A DNA stretch of 64,000 nucleotides from Physcia stellaris (taxonomy: Eukaryota; Ascomycota; Lecanoromycetes; Caliciales; Physciaceae), in NCBI GenBank assembly GCA_018902385.1, contig JABSSW010000055.1, positions 186,001-250,000 on the forward strand, in the 5' to 3' direction. This document shows, piece after piece, positions 53,238 through 64,000 of the stretch (within the stretch, counting starts at the first letter, position 1; each line of letters begins with the position of its first letter). Position numbers and translations under genes: made by a program. The notes beneath the pieces are model-generated. The model made no database searches. It saw only the letters and a list, made by a program, of their open reading frames with translations, and was not told where the DNA came from.

Positions 53238-55297
53238 ATGGATCCTATTGTGACGGCATCAAAGAACGCTCCAGAGCAAACGAAGGAGCTCTGGGCAGGC
53301 CATGGAAACCTATCTTCATATGGATACTCTGACGAGAGCATCACCAGCCTAGGTGCACTGATTGAGTATTCCGCCAAAAGGTACCCCGGAGAGGCAGGCT
53401 TCTACTATCCTATCTGATACTGCCTATGCTTCAATAACGAGGGATCTTTTCCATCAATTGACCAATGTCATTGCTGCCGAATATAGCCGCGTCTTGTATC
53501 GAACGCTCGTTGACGCCAACGAAACGAAGACCCAGCCTACAGTGGCCTTATTCGGTCATGGAAATACAATGGAATACTATATCACGCAGATGGCGCTACA
53601 AAAGCTCAACATACGCACGCTTCTGCTCGGGGATAAAATTCCACCAGAAGCAATGTGCAGCCTCATAGAGCGTTGCAGTGCTCTAGCACTCATTATCGAA
53701 TCTGGGCTATCCTTGCGTACCCAGGACTTACGTCAGATACCTATGATTGAAGACCCCTTCAGCCGAGCGGAAAATCCATCTCAGCGCCAAGAAACTCTCC
53801 GCTTCGATGACGGCCAAGATCAGTGGGAGCGTCAGGTCTTTATATTCCACTCCACTGGTTCCACCGGCCCCCCAAAGCCTGTAATTCACACAAATGGCAG
53901 TATCCTCACAATATCGAAGAGGCATCGCCTCTTCCTGGACGTTCTCTTCAGAAATTGTTTGCTGATGTTTTCGCTGTGCGTGCCCCAGTCCCAATAAATC
54001 CGGCTCTCCTATCCCTTTCACAGGCCCCATTTAGCCATACCGATAAGCTGAAGTACCGAGCTAATCCTGCCTCTTTCACAGCCACGCAGTAACAGGCTTC
54101 GCGTGCGTCATCCCCTCCGGTTACGCTTACAACATCCCAACCACCTTCCCGCCCCGCTCCCTATCTCTTTCGAACTGCTCCGCCTCAGCAATTGTTGATA
54201 CCCTCTCCCTTTTCTCTGCCCCTTCGTCCGAGGAACAACGGCCGGAGATCGACAGCATATCCACCAACCCAAGCCACATCGTCGGCCTTTACCACCATAT
54301 CCGCTCCACAACGAAAGACTTCACCCCGCTGCGCCAACTCAAACTTGTTGATTTTGCCGGCGCCCCCCTAGATCGATCCGTGCTACAAGGACTAGTAAAA
54401 GAAAGAGTGAATGTGAAGCAATACTACGGTACCTCGGAGCTAGGGTCACTTCTCCGAACGTATCCGAACGATATCTCAAACAACGAGATAGAAAAGATGA
54501 GAATCATGTGGCCTGAGGGGTCTGGGTTGGTTATGGAACCGCTTGGCCAGGGACTTGAAGCCGGAGACGAACTTCCGATAAAAGACGTCGGGAAAGAGCG
54601 AAAGCAGGGGCAAGACAACGACAAAGAGCAAGAGCAAGAACCAGAACGACGACAAACCGGCAACGACAGAGACACTTTATACGAGTTGATAGCCTACCCA
54701 TCTTTCCCCGCCGCGGCCGTCCTCTCGGGCCCCTCCTCCCACACCGGCCTCCCCCCTCCGAACCCTTCCGCACAAACGATCTCTTTCCGCGAAGTACCAC
54801 CCAAGGGAAGCGGTTATTACGTGCTGGAAGGACGGAGAGACGACATCATTTCGGTGAAGTGGGGAGGCAGTGTTAATGCCGCGGCTATTGAGCAGAGAAT
54901 CATAGGCGCGGACCCGGGGATCAAGAACGCGCTTTTGATACGGCCGGGCGATGCGGCCAAGATGGGCTTGCTGGTTGAGGTCCATCGCGATGTGTATGCG
55001 GGGGAGAGGGGTAGCGATCGGATGAATGAGGAAGGAGTCGAAGAAGATGCGAGCGTGCATGAGAAGGAAGTGCGAGAGTGCGTGCGGAGAGCGGTGGAGA
55101 GGGTGAATACGGACCTGTTGGAGTGGGAACGTGTGCAGATGGGGATGATCAAGGTGCTCGATCGAGGGACGAGGTTGCCGGTGACGGGGAAGGGGAATGT
55201 CAAGCGTAAAGAAGCGGAACGGGTGTTGGGGAAGGAGATTGATTTAATCATGCAAAGCTGTTTCCAATCTCTGGTTATCAGCAACCTCCCTTGTTAA
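53238..55297 (+). pseudogene. Stand-alone adenylation-domain (NRPS-like, AMP-binding) gene, frame-disrupted
   Basis: Starts MDPIVTASKNAPEQTKELWA. The AMP-binding core is IFHSTGSTGPPKPVIHTNGS, later VTGFACVIPSGYAYNIPTTF, QYYGTSELGSLL, and YYVLEGRRDDIISVKWGG, ending KVLDRGTRLPVTGKGNVKRK. These match the adenylation domain of fungal NRPS-like carboxylate-activating enzymes. No thiolation, thioesterase or reductase domain follows; the protein ends 25 residues later. Frame changes occur near 53410 (Y-Y-P, then S-D-T-A-Y), near 53933 (H-R-L-F, then P-G-R-S-L) and before 54083, the last possibly an intron. An unusual charged insert (KEQEQEPERRQTGNDRD) lies in the C-terminal part. Likely inactive; sequence errors are the alternative. 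Confidence 0.7.
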
Positions 55298-56503
55298 AAT
55301 CCTCTCCAGAAAGCCGACCAAGAAACCACTAATCTCTTCCCCTCGTCCTCCACCCCTTTATACGCTGTCTTTTGATTTTGTGTATACGTAGTTTGCGCCT
55401 AGGCATTACCTCGCTAGCGCTTTGACCCCTACACAATACACTGTCTTTGTCTCCCAACACCCCAATTACACTTCACCCACCCCCCGGCCTTTCCGCCAAC
55501 AGAGAAATCGGCAACGGAGAAACCGCTTGGGTGGGTGACCCAGACCCAGACCCCGATCCTCGAGAATGCCAGAAAAAAGTCGAAATCAATGTTTTCGTTC
55601 CTAGGTACGGGGCTATGCGGATTTTCAATTTTTTTCGTTGTCATTCGGGGTTTTAGGTTTTTGGTGTGAAGCGTACTTTGATGATATACATATAGGAGAT
55701 GATGGGGCAAGTGATGGATGGGGTTCAGGAGCTGGAGATGAGAGGTTTGGAGTTGTGTAATGAGGTTTTTTTTTGGGGGGGAGTTGTGGTGAGAAAGGGA
55801 TGGATATCGTGATTTGAGCTGGGCCAGGACGATTGAGGGAAAATACGGTGTGGGGAAGGTAAGAGAGTGAGTCTTATACAAATAGATTCACAGATTCCAG
55901 TTCTGCAGAATCTCCATCTCCATCTACCAAACACCTAGTCGAATCCTGGATCCCTTATAATTTCCCCCACCCCCCCCAACAAAAAAAGAAGAAAAAAGGA
56001 AAAAAAAGGCAACCTCATTACTAATTTCACTAATCGTGTCTGGCATGAATTAAGTCAAGGACCTGCTCTACTCTATTTAGTAATATATGGCGGGTTTCAC
56101 TAGGAGCTCAAGAGGTGGGAATTACTTTAGAGGGAATTGAACGAGGCGTGGCAGGAAAGTGGAAATGAGAGATTGAATCTGAGATGCGCTGAGGGATGTG
56201 GGTAAGTATCCATCCTGTAGAGCGAACATGATAGGCATTTTGTTTGGTTTTCAGTGGCTTGGAGTAACTCGATTGACAAGGAAGGAGGTCAATTTCATTA
56301 CGAACTGTACAAATGAGATCTAGTATCATGCAACGCGTGTCTATTCACGCCCAATTTTCTCATTTTCATGCCCCTCTATCACGTCTTCACCAGATGCCTC
56401 AAAACTCCATTACATACTCCCTTTTACCTGAACCGCAGGCGACGTTGCGTGTCTATGTGCATATCTCTCTACCCTTAACGATTCCTTTCTTTTGTGGGGA
56501 AAA
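55298..56503. other. Convergent intergenic region, no gene supported
   Basis: 1.2 kb between convergent 3' ends, with poly-A/poly-C runs (about 55960-56010). The ORFs at 55429-55881 are low complexity and rejected. Confidence 0.5.
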
Positions 56504-59500
56504 TTAATTCTCATCATCCGTATCAGGCGGATGCGGTGTCCCCTTTTCACCATTAGCTATCTCCAAAACACAAAGCCGGAGCGATCAAGAAAACCCACCT
56601 TCGGACTATTCAGCCATTCAATATGCCTCAACCGCCTCCTCACCTCCCGCTCTTTAAGCTGCCCCCTCGTCAACTTCGTCCTCTTCTTCCTACTCTTGAA
56701 CTTCAAATCCCCCCCCTCCTCCGCGCCGCTATTCACCGCGCTCGCACTCGCGCTACTAACCGCGCTACTAGCGGCGCTGCTCCCCGGCCGACTATCCTCA
56801 AACCGATCGAGCGCGACAGCCAAATGCCCCTTTTGGGTAAGCCGGCCGTCGGCAACGTGCCACTGCTCAGGACACAGCGCGCCGACGAACTCCTCGTTGT
56901 GGCTAATCATCACCACGCCGCCGCGGTAATCCCTTATCGCGACTGCGAGCCCGCCGAGGGAGTCGCGGTCCAGGTAGTTGGTCGGTTCGTCGAGGACGAG
57001 CAGGTGCGGGTTATTCCACATTGCGCCCGCGAGCACGACTTTCACTTTCTGGCCGCCTGAGAGGCCGCTGATTTCGTTGTGGTTCGCGATGTCCGGGTCC
57101 AGGCCGATGTCGTCGAAGTGTTTGGCGATTACTTTGGGTTCGAGGGTGCGGAAGCCGAGGCCTTCGCGCGAGGCTTCGTGGTCGTCGAATTCTTGGATTA
57201 GTTTGGAGAAGCCGTGCGAGAGGAGGGTTTCGCGGGAGACTTGGGTGTTGTGCTTCGGGAGCATGTTTACCCATTTGCTGTTTGGGGGTTTGTTAGCATG
57301 TAGCATGGTGATGAGGGAAAGGATTTGGGAAAAGAGTGGAAGAGGCCGAAGTAAATTTCAGTAGGTGGAGATGAGGATCGGGCTTACACTTCGTATTGAA
57401 AGGATTTCTTCCACTTCTGTCGTCCCATTAAGTTCTCAATCCGTCGGCCGCCTTTGCCATCGCCCAGATCAACCATTTTGTCCATTTGCGCTTTATCTTC
57501 CGGTGTGAGGACGCGGGTTTGCTTCATGAGGACTTCTCGGTCGTCGCCGTTTGCGTAGCGCCATTGCAGATATTGGTTGGGTGTCTTCTCCATATGCATC
57601 TCAACGTGCTCCAGAGCATGCTGCTTAATGTAGCCGATACGGAGGTTGGGATGCTTTTGGACGGTACCCTCTTGAGGAATGGTCTCGCCCGTCAGCAATT
57701 TGATCAGGGTTGATTTACCCGCCCCATTAGCGCCTATGATTGCGGTTCGCGATGAGAGTGTAAGGGAGCAGGTGACGTCTTGGAGCGAAGGTTTCGTGGC
57801 GGTGGGGTAGGTATATGTACAATTTGACATTCGGATAATGGCTTTCGTTGAAGATTTGACACCAGTAAGCAGTCCTGGGTTGGGGAATTTGAATTGAACT
57901 TGGGATGCCGAGAGAGTGTAATAGCTCTTTGCTTCGGGCTTCTTGCGGACAAATGCTGCAAGATTACCGGGGTAGCAGACAAGTTTCTTTCCTTCGTAGT
58001 GATAGATGTCAGTACAGACATTGTCTAAGAATCCTGAGTCGTGACTAACGATCAAGCTTGTGATTTCTGTGTGGCTTTTCAAGTACTCTTCTAACCACTT
58101 GACGTTGCTCACGTCGAGATGATTGGTCGGTTCGTCGAGTAAAAGAACATCAGCACTCATGAGCATTGCTCGGGCCAAAGCAAGTTTCATCTTCCAGCCT
58201 CCAGATAGTGAGCCAACTTTCTCCTGCTGCCGACCTTCAGGACCAGCAGTAAACCCAACTTCGCTCAGGACTTCCGAAATTCGTTCTCGTCCACTTGCCG
58301 CAAGCTCTGGGTCTTTCGCGGTGAACTCGAGAATGCTTAGGTCCGCATCCTCGCCTTGATTATGCTCCACAAAGCACGTCTTCAACTGATCCTTGCTGGG
58401 AAAGCCCTCAAGCTTGCCTTCAGCAATACTGCGCATTAGAGTCGATTTACCGGCTCCATTGCGACCACAAAGACCATAACGATGACCTTTGTGAAGTGTG
58501 ATGTTTGTATGGGACAGAAGCAACATCCCACCATATGCCAAAGAGAAATCAGTGTTGACGATTTCAACTTCACCACTATCTACCTTTATGGGCTGACCGA
58601 ATTTGCGGTGGTCTTCATCTATGAAATGCTTTTGCAAGGCATTAGAGATCGCCTCCGCGGAGTCGTCCTTCAGCAATTGCTTTAGGTATCTACCACAGCA
58701 CAAGTCGATGCGCGAAATTTCACGAAGATTTACATCCTCTTTGACCATCTCAGAGACGTACTCTTTGGCGAGCGTCCAGATTGGGCCATCTCCAGGCTGA
58801 CCAGACAGCCCGCCATGTGCTTTTACTTCTCTCTCGAGAACCCGAAGGACGTCGTCGGTCGTAGTGGGAGCAATTTGACCATTGGCAAGGTTACCATCAT
58901 CGTCGCCCATGGCTTTCTTGATGACATTGAGAGCTCGAGTAGCAAGCTCTCGAACTTCAGGAAGTGATGCTCTGTCCTTCACGCCTTGTACACCTGGCTT
59001 TAGTTTTGGTAGGAAAGTTCTCGCTTCGACTGGATCGTGAACTAGCTTGGTCAAGTTCTCTACTACCACCACAGTTTGGCGTAGGACTTCTTGTGATGTG
59101 TTAGGGGTGTTCAATGAGCGCTCGAGCAGAGGTGTAAGTAATGCGAGGACGGGAGAAGTGACAATAGCGACGAAAGTTGTTTGTGACAGGGCATGGATGG
59201 CTTTTTGTAAGGTCTCAGTCGAAGGATTCTGCATGGTCTTTATTAGGAGGGGTATCCGGGGCGCAACATCATCGTTAGATAGAAGGGTGGTAAGGGATGT
59301 CATAGTCTTCACGGCTTGCTTGCCAACCTATAAAATTGCGTCAGTATACCTTCAGTAGACGTATGAGCAGCGAGACTGTACCTCAGCCTTTAAGTCGTGC
59401 ATGCCTGCTTCCACTACCGGTATCAAACCGGCTAACTTCTTGCCCATGGATTCTCGGAGCAGATCTTTTAATTTCTCTTCCTCCTTGGATCCCATTCCCA

Positions 59501-60077
59501 TTTTCGCTTTGTCCGCTGTCCTGGCCATGAGCTCGTACGCGCCCACCACCCCTTGCCATTTGCCAGTTCTCTTGCCTAAATATCGACATAGCAGAGGAAG
59601 AAGTCCAACGACTAGACTCTCGGCAGTCAGATTCGTAAAGAGGGCGTCCAAAGCATACTGCGCGGATTCTTTGACTTGCGCGCCCTTGTCGGCAAGGGCG
59701 TCAAGCGCAGGAACCACCATGCCTCCATCTTCTAGCAAGAAGACGACCTCAGATATGGGCTGCACGGGTATCAATCGCTCGAACAAAGCGCCTAGCAAGT
59801 TCATTGCACTTTCACGTCTTGCTCCATCCTTCTTGTCAGCTGCCCCTTTCTTGATGGCGTTGAGAATGCCGTAGATACCTAAGCCTCGAAAACCGATGGA
59901 ATTGATGAGAAGAGTAGTCAGCGCATAGGCGGCATCAACCGATGATTGTGATGTTTTTGCCGTAAAGATAGTGTCGAGGAGGGAGGAGACTTCTTCCTGT
60001 GTGGGCGGCACACCGGAAGGGGTTGAGGATTTGACGAGCATAACGGGAACGGTGGGAGGAGATATCTGATGTGGCAT
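56504..60077 (-). CDS. NEW1: ABC-type translation factor NEW1 / elf1 (EF3-related)
   Basis: Four exons, 60077-59382, 59327-57388, 57277-56599 and 56542-56504, give 1117 residues, all in phase. HEAT repeats occupy about 40-420. The first ABC domain has LCGRNGAGKSTLMRSIA (near 520), SLSGGWKMKLALARAM and LLLDEPTNHLDVSNVKWLEE. The second has IIGANGAGKSTLIKLLTGE (near 766), then EISGLSGGQKVKVVL and LVLDEPTNYLDRDSLGGLAV. KSFQYEVKW, FDDHEASREGLG and CPEQWHVADGRLTQKG, and the tail RRLRHIEWLNSPKGTPHPPD, match S. cerevisiae New1 and S. pombe Elf1 rather than EF3 itself. New1 acts on ribosomes in termination and recycling and Elf1 was linked to mRNA export. The Asn/Tyr-rich prion segment of yeast New1 is absent. 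The terminal exon is only 39 nt. Confidence 0.92.
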
Positions 60078-60985
60078 CCTTTGATAGCGGAGCGTAAGAG
60101 ACTACCAGGAGTATTCTATCCCAGTTGGAATGTCAAAAAAGCCTTTTGGCCCTCAAAAACGTTGAGACCAGATATTAGTGGAACCGCAAGGTAATTTATC
60201 CAAGCGCGTTGAAGCGAACATTCGTCGCTAAGAGATCCAGGTGAGTGGAGATGTTGTCGATGTTAAGTGAGTGACGAGCGGCCAGCTGGGGCTGTAAAGG
60301 CGGAGGATTTTGTATTGTGAAGTGTCAGCATGTGGGCGAGGAATATTAAAATAAATCCTCGCGGGCCGAGGACCGCTTTCGTCTGCAAGGCTGACGCCTC
60401 TTCAGGGTTTTGATCGAAGCTAAGATAAGCTTCTTCTTACCTTACCTTATCTATCCGTCGATCATTCACGTGCAAACAATAACTATTACATTGGCTGATG
60501 GGCAATTCATCGTCTTCATCTTTGCGTTCGCTCGACGACTACGCTGTCCTGAGATCAGTCTCACATACAGATTCGGTGGTGCGCTACAACAATTTTGCCC
60601 TCCGAAACTCTAGAGACATCGAAAAGCTCTTCCGTCATCTTACATGAGCTTGGAGATCCTAATCATATCCTTTGTTCCCCGATGTCTAGCAATCTGTAGC
60701 AGTATTCCAGCGCGAATGGTACTTACTGAAAATAACCTTGCTTCGAATGCTCCAGAGAATGGGAGGCATTTTCTATACATAAAACCCGTGGCATATGTGG
60801 AACTGCTCCAACGACGGTTATAATAAGGAATAGTCGTGAGAAACGTAATAGATGATCCCTATTAGATACGTGATAAGAGCCGATGCCTTTAGAACAAGAA
60901 ATACAGGGATGTGTTTGCAGTTGGCTTGAGCAAGCGCAGACTTTAGGTTCAATATGAGCAGGCAATATACTGCTACAGGGTATTA
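60078..60985. other. Intergenic, promoter of NEW1 and 3' flank of SRP101
   Basis: 900 bp without a supported gene. A pyrimidine/purine-biased stretch follows the NEW1 start. Confidence 0.45.
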
Positions 60986-63131
60986 TCAACTCATCAACAT
61001 ATCTACAGTACTATAAGATTGTCAACATTACGGCGATGAGGAAGGGTTGAGGGATATTGGACTTACCTTCTGACATTCAAGGTTCTGATATCCCCATAAT
61101 GCTGGCCCACGCCCAGAAAAAGCACCGGAATCCCAGTGGCATGGACCATGCTCACTAGCGTGCCTCTCATATCGCCAACTGTATCGCATTTACTGATTAT
61201 GAACCCATCAAGACGCCTTCCTTTCCCAAATGCATCGTTGAAACTTCGCGCCTGAGCAACACTGTCGCTGCCCACCAACGCCTCGCCAACCATAAGAATC
61301 TTGTCCGGCTGCGCAAAAGCGGCGAATTTCTCAAGCGACGACATGAGTCGGGCGTCGTTATGTCGCCGACCTGCGGTATCGATGAGTACGACGTCAAAAT
61401 GCATCTGCTTTGCGTAGGCGACGGCATCTTTTGCGATGTTCGCCGCATCCTTTCCGTAGCCTTTCTCATACAGCTCCACCTTCCCCAGGCTTTCTCTTTC
61501 GCTTAGCTCTTTCAGGTTTCGGGCGTGGACGCGTAATTGCTCGACGGCACCGGAGCGGAAGGTATCGCAAGCGGCGATGAGGAGGTTGAAGTTGTTTTGT
61601 AGAAGGTAGAATGCAAGTTTGCTCAAATTAGTGGATTTACCGACACCATTGACCCCTACTATGGAAATCACGTAGGGTCTAGGATTTGGTGATGATGACG
61701 TTACTGATTTTATGGAGCTAAGCAGATCGAGTGAGACTGTGGGAGTCAGGATTTTGGTAAGCGAAGCGGTCAAAGACTTGCGGATGGTCGCATCAACACC
61801 TGTGACTCGTTAGTATTCGGATAGTATTGTCAGCCAGTGCAAAAGCTCACTCTCGAAGCTGCCTGTCTTGACGCCTACGAGTTCGCGCTCTACTCCTTCA
61901 CATAATCGTACTGCTGCCTCCCTAGCAATATTCTTATTCAGGAGGTGCTCCTCTACACCTTTCATCGGCTTTTGTAGGTCGGCTTTAGTAAGCACCTTCC
62001 CGCCAACGACATTCCTGAACAACCCGCTTATGGCATTGAGACTTGATTCTACCACTCCTGCTTTCTCTGTGTTTTGCGATCCACTGCCGTCTGATCGTTG
62101 CAGTATAGAATGGTTCTTGTCCCCTATATCAAAGTCCTTCAGAACATACTCGCCTTTGCGCGTTCTCACGCCGTGTGCACTTGAATCGATGGAATCCAAA
62201 GTGGGCCTGGATAGCGGATCTTCTACCTCATTCCCGTTGGGTGTTGCCGCAGAATAGTCTAGAGTCGCACCATCATCCTCGTCTGCAATGCCATCCGCGT
62301 CCCATTTTCTGCCCTTTTTCGCCGAAGCTTTGCTGTGTTTTGCTTTTCTTCGCGGGTCTTCATCACCGGATGATGCATAAGTATTTGCAACAGCTTTCCT
62401 AGCTCGTCTCGAAGCACCTTTAGGTCCAGAGTTCGCGGATAGTAAGTGCCCGGCCAATGGCGTTGTAGGACGAGAGCTATCGGGTGTAGCTATGGGCGTC
62501 GCATCTGTCGACGTCGCACTGCTAGAGGGGATTTTGTGCTTGCCCGGTACAAGTCCAGGAATGGGAGGTGGAGGCATTTCATTTTGAGCGCTATCGGAGC
62601 TTGAAGGGGGCGTAAGATCTTCTGAAGGTCTGTGAGGGGCAGCCTGCGAGCTATTCTCCGTAGATCTTTCTAATTCGAGTACTTGCTGATCGAAGTAGCT
62701 ATCAAAGTCACACTCGACAATACTCGTGTGAGGCTTTCTGAGCTGGTCTCTGTAGAGGTCCACAAAGATAATCTTGATGTTATCTAGAAGCTTATCGATC
62801 CATGAGAGATGTAAAAGTGATTGATAGACGGCCTATGGTAGAGGAATTCTGTTAGCCAGGATATCCGGGGAAAGCTGTCAGTGGGAAAACGCACAACGAA
62901 AATGAGACCCAAATCCTTTACACTGGTCCACTTCAGCGTATATTTCTCCTTCTTGTATGAGGGATTCTTGGCCGATGTGGCATCATCTGCCACGTTTGCT
63001 CCGGGGAGCACTCGCTCCTCGATGAAGACATCCTTGATAAAGCCATTGATGATGCTGTTGCTCACAGGCACGTACGATTTCGACCAAAGCACCACGCCTG
63101 AAGTGGTCAATATTTCGAAACTGTCCAACAT
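60986..63131 (-). CDS. SRP101: Signal recognition particle receptor subunit alpha
   Basis: Exons 63131-62895, 62832-61851, 61799-61067 and 61010-60986 give 658 residues. The N-terminal longin-like SRX domain (MLDSFEILTTSGVVLWSKSY ... AVYQSLLHLSWIDKLLDNIK) binds the beta subunit at the ER. A charged Ser-rich linker (about 130-320) follows. The NG GTPase domain has IVGVNGVGKSTNLSKLA (G1, near 455), DTFRSGAVEQLRVHA, LIDTAGRRHND (G3), SKCDTVGD (G4, Ser in place of the usual Thr) and LGVGQHYGDIRTLNV. The 25 nt last exon encodes STVDMLMS, matching the usual C-terminal helix. The protein docks ribosome-bound SRP to the translocon. The adjacent divergent gene is YIF1. Confidence 0.92.
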
Positions 63132-63393
63132 CTTTCCAGAAATCGCAAAAGTGGGGGGCGACGATGCTCGAAACTAAAAGACCGGCGATTCGGCGAAACA
63201 AAAACCCTTGAAGACCAGAAGTGCACGGACCATAACTTTATTTACTTCGGTAGGCGACAGCTTGCAGTCCGAAGCCATTGAACAATTTCGGTGCTCACAG
63301 CATACACAGACAAGAAGCCAACGGCCCTTGAGGCTTTATCCATTTTCACATTCGACTACCAAACGTGCTCAAGTCTATATCTTCCCCGCCGCC
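63132..63393. promoter_or_regulatory. Short divergent promoter SRP101 / YIF1
   Basis: Only 262 bp separate the two start codons, so the two secretory-pathway genes share one promoter region. No TATA box is visible, unlike the array genes. Confidence 0.5.
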
Positions 63394-64000
63394 ATGCAGC
63401 GAGGCTCGTACGCGCCTCCACCCGCAAATTCTCCCCCTCTCCATCATCCCGTTCCTCAGCATGTTTCCACAGTCCCAATGATGCGGTCACCACCCCCTCC
63501 TCAATCGCAACAAAGTTACAATAATAGCCCTTATGGTGGGAACATGGGTCAACCGCAGCAGCAGAATGCAGGTCCTAATTTTGGGCCCGCTTTTGGTGGC
63601 TTCATGAACGATCACACAGCGCAGATGGGCTTTCAGATGGGCCAAAGCGCAGTGAAAGTCGGGCAAGAGTACATGGAACAAAACGTGAGAGCAGACCCAG
63701 TCCTTGAGAGATGAGTGTTCGGCTGATCAGCAACATCAGATAAACCGTTACATCCCTCTCCCAGCGCTGAAACACTACTTCAACGTCTCTACGCCCTACG
63801 TTCTTCGCAAACTTCTTCTCGTTCTCTTTCCATGGCGGCACAAACCCTGGTCCCGATCTCAAGCTCGACCGACGTCTTCCTCACCATCTCACGATCCATC
63901 AACTTACTACACCTTCCTTCCACCTCGAGACGACATCAATTCGCCAGATATGTACATACCTGTGATGGCGTTCGTAACCTATATCCTACTATCAACTTTA
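63394..64000 (+). CDS. YIF1: YIF1 family ER-Golgi membrane protein (5' part)
   Basis: Exon 1 63394-63684 and exon 2 63740 to beyond the window. The Pro/Gln/Asn-rich N-terminus (MQRGSYAPPPANSPPLHHPV) leads to FGGFMNDHTAQMGFQMGQSA and VGQEYMEQN, then INRYIPLPALKHYFNVSTPY, VLRKLLLVLFPWRHKPWSR, and DDINSPDMYIPVMAFVTYIL, where the first membrane span begins. This is the Yif1/Hrf1 pattern; Yif1 works with Yip1 in COPII vesicle formation and Rab recruitment. The intron is 55 nt with GTGAGA donor and ATCAG acceptor. The remaining spans lie beyond the right edge. Confidence 0.9.

Noticed and set aside
53238-55297. Secondary-metabolite gene cluster
   Set aside because: Only one broken adenylation domain; neighbours are a permease and housekeeping genes.
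56504-60077. Elongation factor 3 (YEF3)
   Set aside because: The domain order fits, but the specific motifs around both ABC cassettes and the C-terminus match NEW1/elf1.

Overview
The window reads as nuclear DNA of a filamentous ascomycete (Pezizomycotina). The evidence is short introns with GT...AG ends and CTAAC-type branch sites, fungal-specific genes (NEW1/elf1, DUF4246, GH72, a fungal NCS1 permease), and a block degraded by C-to-T/G-to-A change as in repeat-induced point mutation (RIP). Leotiomycetes is my best guess for the class; that is inference.

The window has two compartments. Bases 1 to about 40,940 are accessory. From 1 to 26.2 kb there is an array of about fifteen small, single-exon or broken genes coding for helical proteins of roughly 110-250 residues. 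I do not recognise the family. Most members share two landmarks, I-x-x-x-P-x-F-x-x-L and then F-x-x-[YL]-[WF]-x-x-[LM]-[EDK]-x-L-x-x-x-W, although their overall sequences have drifted far apart. Several have a clean TATA box about 100-200 bp before the start codon, several are visible tandem duplicates including their promoters, and at least four are broken. Seven copies of a ~180-220 bp inverted-repeat element (MITE) with TCCCATGGTCTGGT ends lie between them. Also here are a secreted protein with a D-H-x-x-E-L-Q motif (19.6-20.8 kb), an intact five-exon DUF4246 gene (22.3-24.3 kb) and a decayed GH72 glucanosyltransferase (27.8-29.7 kb).

From 30,693 to 40,926 lies one very A+T-rich block. It is a Mutator-like DNA transposon (MULE) with ~78 bp terminal inverted repeats and a 10 bp target duplication. 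A Ty3/gypsy-type LTR retrotransposon (32,176-39,690, minus strand) has landed inside its transposase region. Both are heavily degraded fossils.

From about 42 kb to the end the DNA is gene-dense and conserved: an HhH-GPD DNA glycosylase, an MSC7-type aldehyde dehydrogenase with a 7 nt micro-exon and a GC-AG intron, a small probably lipid-anchored protein, an F-box protein, an NCS1 permease, a broken stand-alone adenylation-domain gene, the translation factor NEW1/elf1, the SRP receptor alpha subunit, and divergently the 5' part of YIF1. These are mostly independent housekeeping genes. The last two both act in the early secretory pathway and share a 262 bp divergent promoter.

The strongest candidate for something undescribed is the orphan multigene array with its promoters and MITEs. 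Its function cannot be read from the sequence.
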